From Molossus alvarezi (taxonomy: Eukaryota; Chordata; Mammalia; Chiroptera; Molossidae), in assembly GCA_037176705.1 (NCBI GenBank), contig CM073886.1, positions 89,749,501 to 89,813,500 on the forward strand: 64,000 nucleotides of DNA, given 5' to 3'. Numbering within the stretch: position 1 is the stretch's first letter; each line of letters begins with the position of its first letter. Under the pieces are notes generated by a model. The model was not told the DNA's origin. It made no database searches and was given only the letters and a program-made list of their open reading frames with translations. Positions 1 to 11,515 of this stretch are shown in pieces. Position numbers and translations under genes: made by a program.

Positions 1-770
1 AAAGGATATGAGCAAGCAATTCCCTGATGAGAAAGACACACACAAAATATTGTATCTGATGCCATGTTCAAACGCACTGGTAATCAGAGAAAAGCTCATT
101 AGAACAAACAGTTACCATTTTACACCTATCAGATTGGCAGTCAGAAAGGCGGAAGGTATTCCGTGCAAGGCAGGTATGTGGGGACAGAGGAAACTTCACA
201 TAATTGCTAGGGGAACTGTACCTGGTGTGAGCACTGCAGAGAGCACTCAGCACCACTGAAGTAAAAGGATCCGCAGGCTCACCCATGACCCAACGCTCTG
301 CTCCGACATGTAGTCCCAGGGGATTCTCTCACAGTTCCAGAAGGCAACATGGAGACATGCTCACTGGAGCACCGTCTGTGGTGGCCTCTCTCCCTGGGCG
401 AGGCTGCTCTCTGATACCACTGCCCTGACACAGATTGTCCAGCCGGCAAGTTCACCTCTCCAAGGTCAAATAGGCAAGGAAATAACAAGGTGTGAAGGTG
501 TGCCCTTGGCACCCACGAGAGCCCTGGGGAAAGACAACCGTGCCATTTCAAGGCTACAAGAAGCAGGAGGAAAATGCTGGACATGGTCAGGCGGCAACCT
601 CAATGCCCATCAATGACCAAGTGGAAAAGTAAAATATGGTAGATGCAGCCCAGGCAACAGCTGGAGCCAGACTACATGTACACATAGCAACATCCAAGTG
701 ATCTTAGAAACACTGTATGGAGTGGGGAAAAGTACAACATATTGAGATTACATGAAGTTTAAAATATTAT
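1..770 (+). repeat. L1 LINE fragment (old, 3' part of ORF2)
   Basis: The order of phrases matches the 3' third of mammalian L1 ORF2 in sense orientation. There is an AATCAGAGAAAAGCTCATTA-type segment, then an ACACCTATCAGATTGGCA segment near 121-140, then CAATGCCCATCAATGACCAAG near 600. Reading frames are broken throughout, and the copy continues beyond the left edge of the window. Divergence suggests an old L1M-type subfamily. The middle (about 280-590) is less certain. Confidence 0.65.
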
Positions 771-2933
771 GTATCCTTTCCTACTTTCTTCCCTCATCTT
801 TGGGGATCCATAACACTTAAAAATGTAAATAATGTAAATAGAAGCAATAGAAAGTATAATGAACATAAAATATAGATGCATTATTTTTATTTTGCAATAG
901 CCCATTGAAATAAAAAGATGCAAATTAAAGTGACAGTGACAGCCTGTAGGGGATAGGAGAGAATAATTGACTATGGGAGGAGGAAGAAAAAGAGGAAAAA
1001 CATGTCATCTAATAAAACTTTCAACTTGTAAAAATATTTCCCAGGTGTCAGTAGTTAGGGGCAATCTTTTCTTAAGAATGGGAAAGGGAACTCAAGAAGG
1101 CTATGCACAAATATATGCACAGGTGATCTGGGAACCCAAGCTAAAACCCAGGTATATGTAATTTAATTACATTTCATTACTTGTATGCAACATCGACAGA
1201 ACATGGTTTGGACTCATAGCAGCCTCAGATACCATAAAATACACTGTGCATTTACGTTAAACAAAATGAAGGCACTTGCAAGGATTTGAAAGAATTAGAA
1301 TATTCATGCACATCTTTGGTGTTTTTAGTTCAGCTAAAAATGGGAGAAATTAAAGTTGGTTTGCCCACATAAGATATTTGAGATTATAAGATGCTTTTAA
1401 AAATTAAACAGCATGTTTTCCAAATTTTAATGATATTAAGTACGTTGGAGAGTTGGTCATGCTTAACACAATCTAAGCTAATGAAACACACACCCTTGAA
1501 ATAGTTGCTGAATCAGTTAGCTTTCTTTTCAGAATGAAATCAGGGAAAAAATTACATTGTACATTGTGTAAGATCCACTGAACCTCACTTGAAGGAACTC
1601 AATTTAACCTCTCATAATTCTTGCTCAGTCATGGATGTTACAGGTTATTAGTAGTGGTGTGGCCATGGTTAACTCTTGGAAGAAAATTAGTATTCCAAAA
1701 ACCATACTTCTCCATCAGACAAAAGAATTTTTACAGACCCTGCGGACTGGTGACCATTCGTAGCCCCTTCTTCCTTGTCATCTCCTAACATAGCCTTTGG
1801 AAACTTCCCAGGGACTCTTGCGGGGAGGGGTAAGCCTGGGATCAGGCACGGGCCGACGAGACATTCGCAGAGGTTGCTGCATAGGTCTCCGGGAACACGC
1901 TCGGCTGGCAGGGCCTCTTTTGCTCCTTCCATCTTCCCACTGGAATATAGAGCCAATGACTGAAATGCCCACAGAGAGTTGGATGGAAGACACCGTCTCC
2001 AATCCTGCTCACATCCCCAAGCAGCCCGAGACCAACTATGTCCACATTTTTTTTTTGTTGAATACAATAAACAAAATCCGTACAGGGTAAGAAACTATGA
2101 GTTGGGTTTGGACTAAATGTGTTCCTAAATGATACAACGGCAATGGGAAAAAAAAACCCCACAAAACACAGGAACTGTGCAGCGGTGTAGAAAAACATTG
2201 ATAAGAGAATATTCAGTGGAAAGGACCAGCATGCACGCTATGAGAGGGATGCATTTGGTCAAAGGATAAACTGCAGCAAAGCAAGTAAAAACAGTTGTGT
2301 CAGGGAGGTAGGCCTATGTATGGGCAAAGTGACAAAATAATTTATCTTTCCAAACTGGGACATTTTAAAGTGAAAGGGGCGCTATTAATAATTATGCTGA
2401 GACAAGTGTAAACGGGGACTTGTCCCAGGCAAGCTTCAATACATGAGTGATGTTTGGGGTTTGTTCAGAAATTTTCAAGTTAACATCTTTATGTCACCTT
2501 TTCGATTATAAAAGAGCAAGAAATGCGTGCTTCCTTCCCTAATAGTAGCCCTTCATCTTCTTTGAAAGGGGCTCTGTGCCTCGCCTTATAAGGAAGTCGG
2601 AGCAAACTAGTTCTCCTGACACTGGCTGTGTAACCTGCAAAGAACAAACCGCTCGCTTAATTCTCTTCCACACACCTTCAATTAAAAGCAGTTTTTCTGA
2701 GAATTTCCCCCGCCAACACTTCCTCATAAGTTAGCATGTTTCATCCAAAATATAACAACAAGATGACAGAGATGTTCAGCAGGTGGCATAATGATGTGGC
2801 TTCCGGGAGTCCTGATTTATAACAGACTCTGAAAGGAGTGATCCACCCAGGACCAAGTAAACCAAAGATTAGGGGTTGGCAAATTATTAAATTAACATGA
2901 CTGTTTTGAAAATTTTAAATATTTTCATTATAC
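771..2933. other. Unassigned non-coding DNA
   Basis: AT-rich sequence with no element I can name. A minus-strand open frame of 126 codons at 1687-2067 lies in a locally more GC-rich patch. It overlaps open frames on the other strand and has no recognisable domain, so I do not call it a gene. A short repeat-like segment at 2366-2432 is listed separately. Confidence 0.5.
2366..2432 (+). repeat. Ancient interspersed repeat, copy 1 of a related pair
   Basis: The segment AGTGAAAGGGGCGCTATTAA and what follows (AATTATGC..., TAAACGGGGACTTGTCCC) is clearly related to 6661-6722 in the same orientation. It resembles an ancient non-autonomous DNA element with TGACC/GGTCA-like ends, but I cannot name the family. 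Confidence 0.45.
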
Positions 2934-3166
2934 TCTGGCCGGTTTGGCTCAGCAGTTAGAGCACTGGCCCGCGGTCCAGAGAGACTCGGGTTTGGTTCCC
3001 GCTAAGGGCACGTGCCTTGGTTGCAGTTTGTCCCCGGCCCTGGCTGGGTTGTATGGGTGGCAATCACGCAATGTGTCCCTTTCACATCGATGTTTCTCTC
3101 TCTCTCTCTCTCCCTCCCACTCTCTCTGAACAAAAAATGGAAAAATGTCCTCAGGTGAGGATAAAA
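2934..3166 (+). repeat. Ves SINE, type A
   Basis: tRNA-like head with A box TGGCTCAGCAG, a diverged B box (GGTTTGGTTCC), the GCAGTTTGTCCCCGGCCCTG body, a CT-rich tract and the AAATGTCCTCAGGTGAGGAT end. The 3' flank is A/T-rich (ATATATAT). Possible diverged target duplication: ATTTTCATTATA before and ATTTTTTCGTTATA after. Confidence 0.93.
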
Positions 3167-4789
3167 TATATATATATTTTTTCGTTATATGTTTCTTAAA
3201 ACTGAGACCCATGCATGACAACGCAGATACACTGAAGAAGAATCTAGGGATCTATGAGTAATTCTAAATAACAGTCACTCCAACAGCCATTTATATTTGA
3301 CCTTGGAGCATTTGTTCTTATACTTGCTTTTGAATAAGATCAGGACACACAGGACTGTCAACTTCTGTAATAGCTTCACAAAAATTATAACCAGGGAGAG
3401 CAGAAGGTTAATTGCCACACCTTCACTGGGAATCACCCCAATTCTGCAGAGTAAACTAGCAAACCGTGAGCGACGCATTGCAAAGCCGCGCACGTCCCAG
3501 CAGTACCCTGGCATCCCAGGCTCATCTCTTATCACTTCCCCTACTCTCTGAATGCCGGCAGACATTCAAGTCCACCCTTGGGCGATAAGCTCTTCTCCTC
3601 TAACTCTACCTTTGTCCCCTTGTCCCCTGGCAAAACTTCTATTCTTCATTCAGGGAGCAACTCAGATGTCACCCTCTTTCAAATGCTGACACCAGTGACC
3701 GAGGCCAAAAGTGTAATTCTTCCCTCGTGCTCCCCACTGTCCTGGCTCACTCATTCCAGAAGCAATTCCCCCGGGTGCCTCAGAGCAATCCAGGCCCTCA
3801 ACAAGGTCCCGTTCTCCAGCTGGGCACGGCGCAAAATCTCTCCCCACACCCTCTTCAGCCACAGCTTCAAGTCCACGCTGCCCCCACCTGTCAGGGTTCC
3901 CAGCCCAGAGAGCTGCCGGCCTTGGCTCTCTCCTGCTTTCCTGGTCTTTGCTCCCCATCACCCCCACCACTGCTGAGTCCAAGGGAGGAGTCTCCAAACG
4001 AATACAGGGCTCTACAACCCTTTGTAGGCGGTCTCACCAGCTCCCTCCCGAAACCACCACTCATTCCCAGCTCCGGTCTCACCCCAGGCAGCCCCAGCCA
4101 GGCTCCAGCCGCGCAGGCTCACGACAAACAAAAGGCTATGTGAAAACGGATTCCCTTCTCGTTAACAACTGATCACCCTTCCCGGGAAGCTACAGCATTT
4201 CTAGAATGCTAGGATGTGAGTCTGCAGGTACTGTCCCAGCCCAGGGCACACACGGCTAGAGATCATTTGAGAAGACTACCCTTGTATCTCTTTAAGACTA
4301 GCTTCTCTGAAAACTCAGTTCGAGATGGAATAGATGCTAGAGAGAGAAAAGTCTCTCATGCTGGTTCTCCAGTGTTCCTCGGACTGAATGCTTCTACCTA
4401 CAGGCACTGGACTGAGATTTAAGGAAAAGAACTTATACTATGGGTGCTGCATTCTTGCTGTATCCACTGAGCTCTTATTCCTAGAGCTTTCAAACACGCG
4501 CTGCCCTTTTTCCTCGTCGAGTCTAGGGTAGCTCTCAGATTTCCTTCCCACGGGGCTCCTCTCCTCTGCCACAACAGCTCTGCAAACTTCTCCCATTTCT
4601 AGTCTCTGAGCAGCCAGCAGCTGGTGATCAAATCTGGCCAAGGCTATGTTTCCTCCTCCCCCCAGCTTCTTTCTTCCACTACCTCTGTATATGAAGCAAA
4701 TCATATTTTATGACCATGGGCAGTTTTCTTGAGATATTAAGTCTACAGTCCTGAGGATTCTCTTAAACAAAATCATATCAAACCAATAA
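3167..4789. other. Unassigned non-coding DNA
   Basis: About 3550-4140 is C-rich and holds overlapping proline/serine-rich open frames on both strands (132 codons + strand, 111 codons - strand). Phrases near 3650-3720 (AACTCAGATGTCACCCTCTT) resemble degraded L2. The frames look like low-complexity shadows rather than a gene. Confidence 0.45.
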
Positions 4790-4925
4790 CAGTTAACATG
4801 TCCACCCTTACATGCCAGACACTCTTCTAAGTATTTTACATGAATTAACATTCAGATCTCACAACCCTCTTGTGGGGCGTGAACTATTACTGTCCCGTTT
4901 CACAGAGGAGACTGTCCCTCTTGGG
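4790..4925 (+). repeat. MIR SINE fragment
   Basis: Matches the MIR core in sense order: a TGCCAGACACTCTTCTAAGT segment, then TTTTACATGAATTAACATT, then TCTCACAACCCTCTTGTGGG, then GTTTCACAGAGGAGAC. No target duplication remains, as expected for this ancient family. Confidence 0.75.
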
Positions 4926-6315
4926 AGAACCTAACTAGCATGAGTGGTAAAGCTTCCTGGTTCTCCCTAAGACCCTCCCCCACCCACCCTCACCATGTCC
5001 CACAACCTACTCCAGCCCTGTCTTGAATGGGTAGATATTACCAACCTAAGCAGAAAAGCCATCTTTCAAACCCTCTCCAAAAATGGGGAAGGAAAACGTG
5101 GAGATTGGGTTTCAAACATCTGGGGTACTTGCTACAAGAAAGAGACCTAAAATGTCAAAGCAAGTAGATAAACAACAGTAATGTTAATACTCAACAGGGC
5201 TGTGAAGGAAACTTTCTCAGGATAAAAACTATCTATAAAATCCACCCACAATTTAGAGTGAACTACATCAAGTTTCCTGACCATGGGTATTGATGTTTAA
5301 TTACAGAATATCAAGCTGAAAATACAATGATAACTCTTGTTCTTTCTTTGCATCTCAAATCGTGGTCAATACAAAATACAACTGTTCCAAATGAGCACAA
5401 CGGTGACCGCACCCTAAGTGGTCGGGCATTGGGCGCGAAGCCAGGGGCCAGCTCACTCATCCAGAGAATCACTTCATCCTCGTTTGGATGCTAGTGGGAG
5501 AGTTTCCTTAATACAGAATGGCTAGGAAGTGATTCAATACGTGACGAAATCTAAAGTTCAATGCATACGGAAAAAATCAGATCATCAATTGTTAAAGCAA
5601 GCTCCCAAATGAAACTATTTTAAAAGATTGTCTGGCTGTTGATCAATAGTGGAGTTGGCCCTTACCATTTTCAAATTCAGATGAATAGGTGGGAATGAAT
5701 TACCTCCTGACATTGTGAATAGCGAACCCAATCACCACTTGCTAGAGAACAGAAATTCAATCATTTGTTGGAGATGCTGATAGTAGCAGCAGCCCCATTC
5801 CACAGACCAAAAGTATCAAGCAAACAGAAAATGTGCCTAAGATTTCAGTCTGTGGCAGTAAAATGAAGATGAGAATAAATTCCTTCACAGTGATACATGC
5901 TGGAGTGAGACCTCCGCATCAACAAGGAGAAAGAACGAGTTGAGAATTTAAGATAAACCATGGATTTGGGGCTGCTGACCAGGGGCCACTGCAGCTGGGG
6001 GTCTGGTCCAGGCCATACAAGAATATGAGAAAAAAGGCCAACAGAAACATGAGAAGATCGTCATATATCCTAAAATGGGATTTCATTTAAAAAAATTTTT
6101 TTTAAACAGAACAAGAAACACCCCCACCCCCCGACCTGAGGAACCAGACATCGGCAGTAATATTACAGTAGTATATTTAGAACAATCCACTCTTTCTAAA
6201 TGGACTAATGAGCTAGGGATAAGGGATAAGGCATCTGAAGAAAGAGTAACTAAAGAATCAAACTTCTGTATATTTTCTTGTATCATTCCTTTGTATAAAT
6301 TTTGTTGTTGTTGTT
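4926..6315. other. Unassigned non-coding DNA
   Basis: No gene or repeat recognised. There is a short homopyrimidine/C-rich patch near 4975-4995 and an A/T-rich run at 6087-6106. Open frames are below 90 codons. Confidence 0.5.
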
Positions 6316-6593
6316 AATCCTCACCTGAGGTTATTTTTTTCCATTGATTCTTAGAGAGAATGGAAAGGAGGGAGGGAGGGAGGGAGGGAGGTATGAGGGG
6401 AGAAGGAGAGAGAGAGAGAGAGAGAAATCTATGCGAGAGAGACACACTGATTGGTTGCCTCCCTCCTGCATGCTCCCTGACCAGGGCAAGGGATCAAACT
6501 TGCAACCCAGGTATGTGCCCTTGATCAGCAATTGAACCCAAGTCCTTTCTGTCCATGGGCCGATGCTCTAACCAATGAGCAAACTGGTCATGA
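6316..6593 (-). repeat. Ves SINE, type C, with expanded purine tract
   Basis: Reverse orientation: the tail (AATCCTCACCTGAGG) is at the left and the tRNA-like head (GAGCAAACTGGTCA) at the right. The pyrimidine tract, seen as purines here, has grown into a (GGGA)n run at 6367-6390 and a (GA)n run near 6405-6425. The head is diverged. Confidence 0.88.
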
Positions 6594-6660
6594 CCCTTAG
6601 TATAAATGTAACCATGGGTAAGGGGACCATATGCATAACAATGTCAAATCAGTTCATTTC

Positions 6661-6722
6661 TGTGAGTAAAAGGGATGCTATTGATAATTACACAGGGCAG
6701 GCATAAATAGATATGGGCAAAC
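6661..6722 (+). repeat. Ancient interspersed repeat, copy 2 of a related pair
   Basis: GAGTAAAAGGGATGCTATTG ATAATTAC... AGGCATAAATAG aligns with 2366-2432 at roughly three in four positions by eye. Same unnamed ancient family. Confidence 0.45.
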
Positions 6723-7791
6723 TGCTTCATACCTGCCAGCATACACTCCTCTGCTTAGCCCAATCACGGGGCTCCCCTCCTTTAGCCCCTCCCCCACTCC
6801 CACTGGCATCTGACCACACCTACTCATCCCACAGCCCTCAGGGCAAACTCACCTCTCCCCCTGTGCTGCCCCCTCCACCCAAGACCCTGGGGAACTGCCC
6901 TGCTACCCTCCCTGCCTCCGCGCGACCCAGCACTTGCTACATGGCACATATGTCTCTTCACGCACCTGGCCTGACCAAGGAGGCAAAAGTTGATTCCTCA
7001 ATTTCATTTGCCTGCTGTGATTTTAAAATGGCCTCTCGTTTCTCAGGACTATTAGTTGTTGAGGAAATAATATTTAAAATTATAAAGTCACAGCCACAGG
7101 AGTTATAGGGGCTTCTGTATCCATCTGTGGGCTTATAAATTTTGTGGAAAAACAGCAGTCCTTGAAAAGAAGAGACACTAAAGTGGTTTTGTGTTTATTT
7201 CTATTAAAGGAGACACTCCAGCCAATTTTTCTACTAAATTAGCTTTCCTTGGCATAATGGAGTCAGTGTGATAGCAACTGTCCCAAAGGCTGTACATTTT
7301 GAGTTACATAAAAAGCAAATGTGCAGGAATGAATATTCCATTTGATTTTGGCATGCCTCACAATTCATTTGTTGTGATTTGTGCAATTTCTCCCAGACCA
7401 CAAAGTTTCCTACGAGAGAATCACACAGCAGAAAATAGATTACCAGATATGACGTGGGAAACAAGAACGATACATACTTTTTTCAGCTGGTTAGGGGTCT
7501 GTACAGGTAAACATTACCATCACAGACATTTTGAAGTCATCTAGAATGAAAATAATGAGCCAAGTTTTAAAGGCACGACCCAAGGCACATTGGGAAACAC
7601 GGTCTCGGCAAACGGATGCCTAGTGCAAAGCTTCCTGTGGACAGGAAATGCTGAATGGTTGGACTCATCTCGCTTTCTTAGCCAGGACAACCTCGGCTAC
7701 AATGAAGTACTAATGGTCTAGGGATCTGACTCTAGACCAATTAAATCAGAACTTCAAGGGCTTTGTAAAACCCAGGCATTGGTGTTTTTTT
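6723..7791. other. Unassigned non-coding DNA
   Basis: Contains a 131-codon + strand open frame at 6713-7108 that is proline/leucine rich in its C-rich first part and has no domain. 7722-7785 (AATTAAATCAGAACTTCAAG ... AGGCATTGGTGTTTTT) resembles an internal stretch of MER5-like hAT elements, but is too short to call. Confidence 0.4.
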
Positions 7792-8022
7792 AAATCCTTA
7801 CCCAAAGTTATGTTTACTAAATTTTTTGGGAGAGAGAGAGAAAGGAGGATAGAGAGAGAAACATCTATGTGAGAGAGAAATATAGATCAGTTGCCTCCAG
7901 TAAGAGCCCCAATGGGAAATCGAACCCGCAACCTAGGTATGTGCCCTGACCAGGAATAAAAACTGCAACCTTTTTGGTGTATGGTTCAAAGCTCCAACCA
8001 ACTGAGCTGCCTGGCCAGGGCA
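7792..8022 (-). repeat. Ves SINE, type D (old)
   Basis: Reverse copy ending in the head signature CCAACTGAGCTGCCTGGCCA at the right, with the AAATCGAACCCGCAACCTAG region before it and a degraded GA-rich tract at 7830-7865. No clear target duplication, and divergence is higher than in most other copies. Confidence 0.85.
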
Positions 8023-9009
8023 TAAATATCTCTGAGAGATCACCCAAATATTTCTTTTTAAGAAGTACATTCTGTAGCTTACAATCTACAGTCTCCTAGA
8101 AAAATTTTTTCCAGATTCTTTTCATTGGCCTTAAACAGACGGAAGCAATAAAAGGCATCCAGCATGCCCAGTGTTATAATCACTTGACTACGGATCTTTT
8201 AAAATACTACTGTCCCTTTAATTGTAAAACAAACTGTTTACAAGCCCAAAGTTCAGACCATTAAGTGCTTTTGAACACATTAAAGAAGTGCCAAAAGAAC
8301 TAAAATCCTTGACTGTATTACAATATTTAATTAGGAAAAGAGGATTCTGTAATTAAGGTACTTTACATGATGGAAATGTGAAATGAAGAGCTTAAAATGA
8401 AATAATTTGACAGACTCTAAAGAAATCTTTCCACTCACAACTTTTGAGTGCCTGTTTCACCCCTCTGAAACTGGAAACGATAGCTTAATTAGTTAACCAT
8501 TATGTCTCACATACAGCCAACAAAAGTTTCAAAGACACAAAAGCAAAATAGAAGGGCAATAAAAGTCCAGAGAATTTGTAACAACCTCGATTATTCGGTT
8601 ATAAAAAGCTCGTTTACAGTCTAGACTGCAAGTTCTGTGAGAAGAGATGTTGGTCTGTCTGCACCGCTCTACTCCTGTGGCCTGGAATAGTCCTGATACG
8701 AGTTAGGTAGTCTTAAAAGAAATGTAAAGAGTAAATAGTACTCTGAATACTGGGCACAGGATAGGGCAAACCTACCTGTTCTGATTACCACCACCACTAT
8801 AAAAATGCCACCTATAATGCATGGCTTCCTTTTGGTTTGGTTAGCATGCAAAAAGTGTTGGGGGGGGGGGGGAAACTTACAATGAAGAATATTATTACAT
8901 CCTGCTGTTTCTTTCAAAATAAAAACTTAAGTGGACCTCAAATTGGCCATAGCTCTTGGAATTCCATCTTGCTAAATATTTGAGAATACACCCTTATGTT
9001 AAAAATATT
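8023..9009. other. Unassigned non-coding DNA with an L2-like 3' end and a poly-G run
   Basis: 8615-8735 resembles a degraded + strand L2 3' end (AGACTGCAAGTTCTGTGAGA followed by TTGGTCTGTCTGC and a weak terminal part). 8860-8872 is a run of 13 G. The rest is not recognised. Confidence 0.4.
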
Positions 9010-9011
9010 AA

Positions 9012-9118
9012 GATGGGGTGGCAGGGGCTGGGGGAGGTGGGCAAAGGGGTGGGGAGAAATGCAGGACATCTGCAATAGTGTTAATAATAAAAAATAAAAA
9101 AAAAAATAAAAAAAAAAT
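9012..9118 (+). repeat. Possible young bat L1 3' end with A-rich tail
   Basis: A G-rich stretch (GGGGTGGCAGGGGCTGGGGG) is followed by GGACATCTGCAATAGTGTTA, ATAATAAAAAATAAAAA and a long A-rich tail. This arrangement resembles the 3' UTR and tail of vespertilionid L1 copies as I remember them. It is very short, so the call is tentative. Confidence 0.4.
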
Positions 9119-9329
9119 TATTTGTGTAGCCTATTTTACTTCCCAATTTATTAAGGGAAAATACAGGTGTCTACTTTGGCTTTATTTGTATTTTCTTTTT
9201 CAGTCCATCTTCTCACCAGAGGGAATATTAATTCCATCTCCTAGGTGATGTGGCAAATGTGTGAAAGATCCAGGCTCTGAACAGGCATATTTGAAGATCC
9301 TTAGCCTGGGTATGGTGACACGTTCCAGT

Positions 9330-10010
9330 TGCCAACCAAACATCCTCTTCTCCTTCTTTCTCACTAGCACAGTCCAGATTTATTTCAGAACAGCAGTATG
9401 TCCAGCTAAAGAAAAAACAACCTCCATTCTCCGGACTCCTATACAACTAGGAATGGCCACATAAGTCTGGCCAGGGCCATAATAAAAAGTGGTCAGGTGG
9501 AATTCTAGTCGGGCAGACTTTAGCAGCATGAGTTTCGTCTATTCCCTCCATCCTGTCTGGAATGTACATACATTGCTAGAAGCTGGGCAGCCATCTTCTT
9601 TTTTTTTTTTTCTTTATTAATTTTTGGTGAGAGAAGAAAGGAGAGGAAGAGAGAGATAGAAACATCGATGAGAGAGAACATGGACTGGCCGCCTCCTGCA
9701 CGCCCCCTACTGGGGATCGGGCCCACAACCTGGGCATGTGCCCTGACCCGGAATCGAACTGGAGACCTCTCGGTGCATGGGTCGATGCTCAACCACTGAG
9801 CCACACTGGCTGGGCTGGCAGCCATCTTAAGACCATGAGGACACAGGCACACCCCAAGGAGGGCTAACAATAGGAGAGAAAGGTCTGGATCCGGGGAGGA
9901 CACCCACCCCAGAGCCACCACCTCCGGTGTGCACTGCCTACCTCATTTTTTCCCTCAGGGAGAAAAAAGGACCCTCGTTAGGTTAAAGCCACTGTTTTTA
10001 GGATGTATTT
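9330..10010 (+). repeat. MaLR-like LTR relic, split by a Ves SINE
   Basis: Flanking halves share the order of an ERVL-MaLR (MLT1-like) LTR in sense orientation: CTGGCCAGGGCCATAATAAA, CTGTCTGGAATGTACATA, CAGCCATCTTAAGACCATGA, CAGAGCCACCACCTCCGG and GGTTAAAGCCACTGTTTTTA. The Ves copy at 9598-9814 interrupts it. This is an LTR only; no viral coding sequence is visible. Confidence 0.5.
9598..9814 (-). repeat. Ves SINE, type B
   Basis: Reverse copy: a T-rich tail lies at 9598-9613 and the head (GAGCCACACTGGCTGGG) at the right. Target duplication CTGG(G)CAGCCATCTT is at 9583-9597 and 9815-9828, so the ends are well fixed. On the minus strand it carries TGGCTCAGTGG (A box), AGTTCGATTCC (B box) and, at 9700-9713, the CTCF-core-like CCAGTAGGGGGCGT. 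A 133-codon open frame across it is an artefact of the repeat. Confidence 0.95.
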
Positions 10011-10854
10011 CTGACACCGAACCAAACCCTCAATGATACAGTTATTAGCGGGGACTAGGGGATGCAAGGAAGTAACAGATGTCGATAGTGCATTCCCTAA
10101 ACTTATTAACTTGGCATATTTATAAAAACTAAAACAAACTACATGCTCATATCTGATTTTCCACACATTTTAGCAAGGCAACAGTTTTGTTAGACAAATT
10201 CTTGTCTGGTGCTAAGAGAAATTAAACTTTAAAGATGACACATTATATTAAATAAAATTAACTAAAAATTGAATTTGGGGTTTGCAAAATCCTGCATCAC
10301 TAATAAAAAGCCTGAATTATAGAATTTAATTACATTCCTTTTATCTTGGTAATTAATAAGATAATTATTTATATATAAATAATACTTCCAAAATATTTGC
10401 TATCATCAAAAAATAGCTGAATCTTAGAAATGAAGATCCCTCTCAAAGCTTGCAAATAGCCATTGACTTGTCCATTGTGAAGACAATGTTTCCTACATTA
10501 GAGTCAGCAAGTCATACCAGCCTTATTGTGTTTACAAATTTCTAATGACTGCAGGTAGCATTGTAAAGTTTTACTAAACACTCACAGATGTTCTTTAAAT
10601 AAGTCCTGGTCATTGTCAGGCTGGAGATGCTGTGAGGCTTGATCTTCACAAACCCATAGCCCTCTGGTTTTGGAGAACAGAGAGGCTGCTGCTCATGGGT
10701 GTCAAGTTTGTGCAGTGATTCCCCAACCCTGAGCACGGCACGGGAGTGAGCCACATCTCTGTCTTCCCCAGCACTCTGTGTGTGCCAAGAGAGTTCTTCC
10801 CACTGATGGGAGAAGACTCAGAACCAGTGGCTGACCTTCTCTGAGAAGGCTAAC
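10011..10854. other. AT-rich unassigned DNA
   Basis: 10200-10440 is strongly AT-rich (TTATTTATATATAAATAATA and similar). No recognisable element and no open frame of note. Confidence 0.5.
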
Positions 10855-11055
10855 CCTTGGTGCTTCAGTCCCACCTTTATGCATTCTATATGCAGCCTCA
10901 TCACGCCCTCTTTATGTACCTGTTGTTCTCTTACTTGGCTATAAACCATCCACGAAGCCTAAGCGTTCTTCATCCTTGCATCCCTAGAGTCTACAAGAGA
11001 CATGAAAAATATATCGATCAACGTTTGCTTAATGACTACGTGAATGTCAGTGAAT
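10855..11055 (+). repeat. L2 LINE 3' end, degraded
   Basis: GTTCTTCATCCTTGCATCCC TAGAGTCT ... CAACGTTTGCTTAATGACTA follows the order of the L2 3' terminus (the 'TATCCCCAGAGCCTAG ... AATATTTGTTGAATGA' pattern), with many changes. Confidence 0.45.
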
Positions 11056-11334
11056 ATATGATGGCATTCGCTATTACCGATGTCATAGAAAATGCATCAA
11101 AATGTATCGTATAGGGTATACACAAAGCTAACTTTACTTTAAATAGAATCTTTGCAGGAAAACAAAGGGTTGTATTAATCACCACATGGCCTAGATTCTT
11201 TCAGTCCTGAATATCAAAGCCACCCTAAATATGAAAAGTGCTCTTGCATTGGTTTGCACAATCGTTGTCTGTTAAGTTATAGCATCCAGATGAGGTGGGT
11301 GCTGTATGGCAATGTGGTGTATCCGAGATGACAG

Positions 11335-11515
11335 ATTAGAGATCAGATGACCCAAGTTCAAGTTCCAGCCCAGCTACTTCCCGGCTACCCAATAGCAATT
11401 GTTTTTCTACCTACCTTGCAGGCTGCTGAGAATAAAATGTCTATGTTGCTGACCCCTAAGTCAGAGCCCAGTGTCTGGCACCTAAGGGGCATGCAAATGT
11501 CACTTAGTGAATGGC
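11335..11515 (-). repeat. MIR SINE fragment
   Basis: Antisense MIR order: GATGACCCAAGTTCAAGTTC CAGCCCAGCTACTT, then GCAGGCTGCTGAGAATAAAA, then CAGTGTCTGGCACCTAAGGG. The open frames at 11347-11722 fall in and beside this relic and are not coding. Confidence 0.65.

Noticed and set aside
1687..2067. 126-codon minus-strand open frame in a GC-richer patch
   Set aside because: Three other frames overlap it, it has no known domain, and the translation looks random.
9520..9921. 133-codon minus-strand open frame
   Set aside because: Runs through the Ves SINE and the LTR flanks; a repeat artefact.
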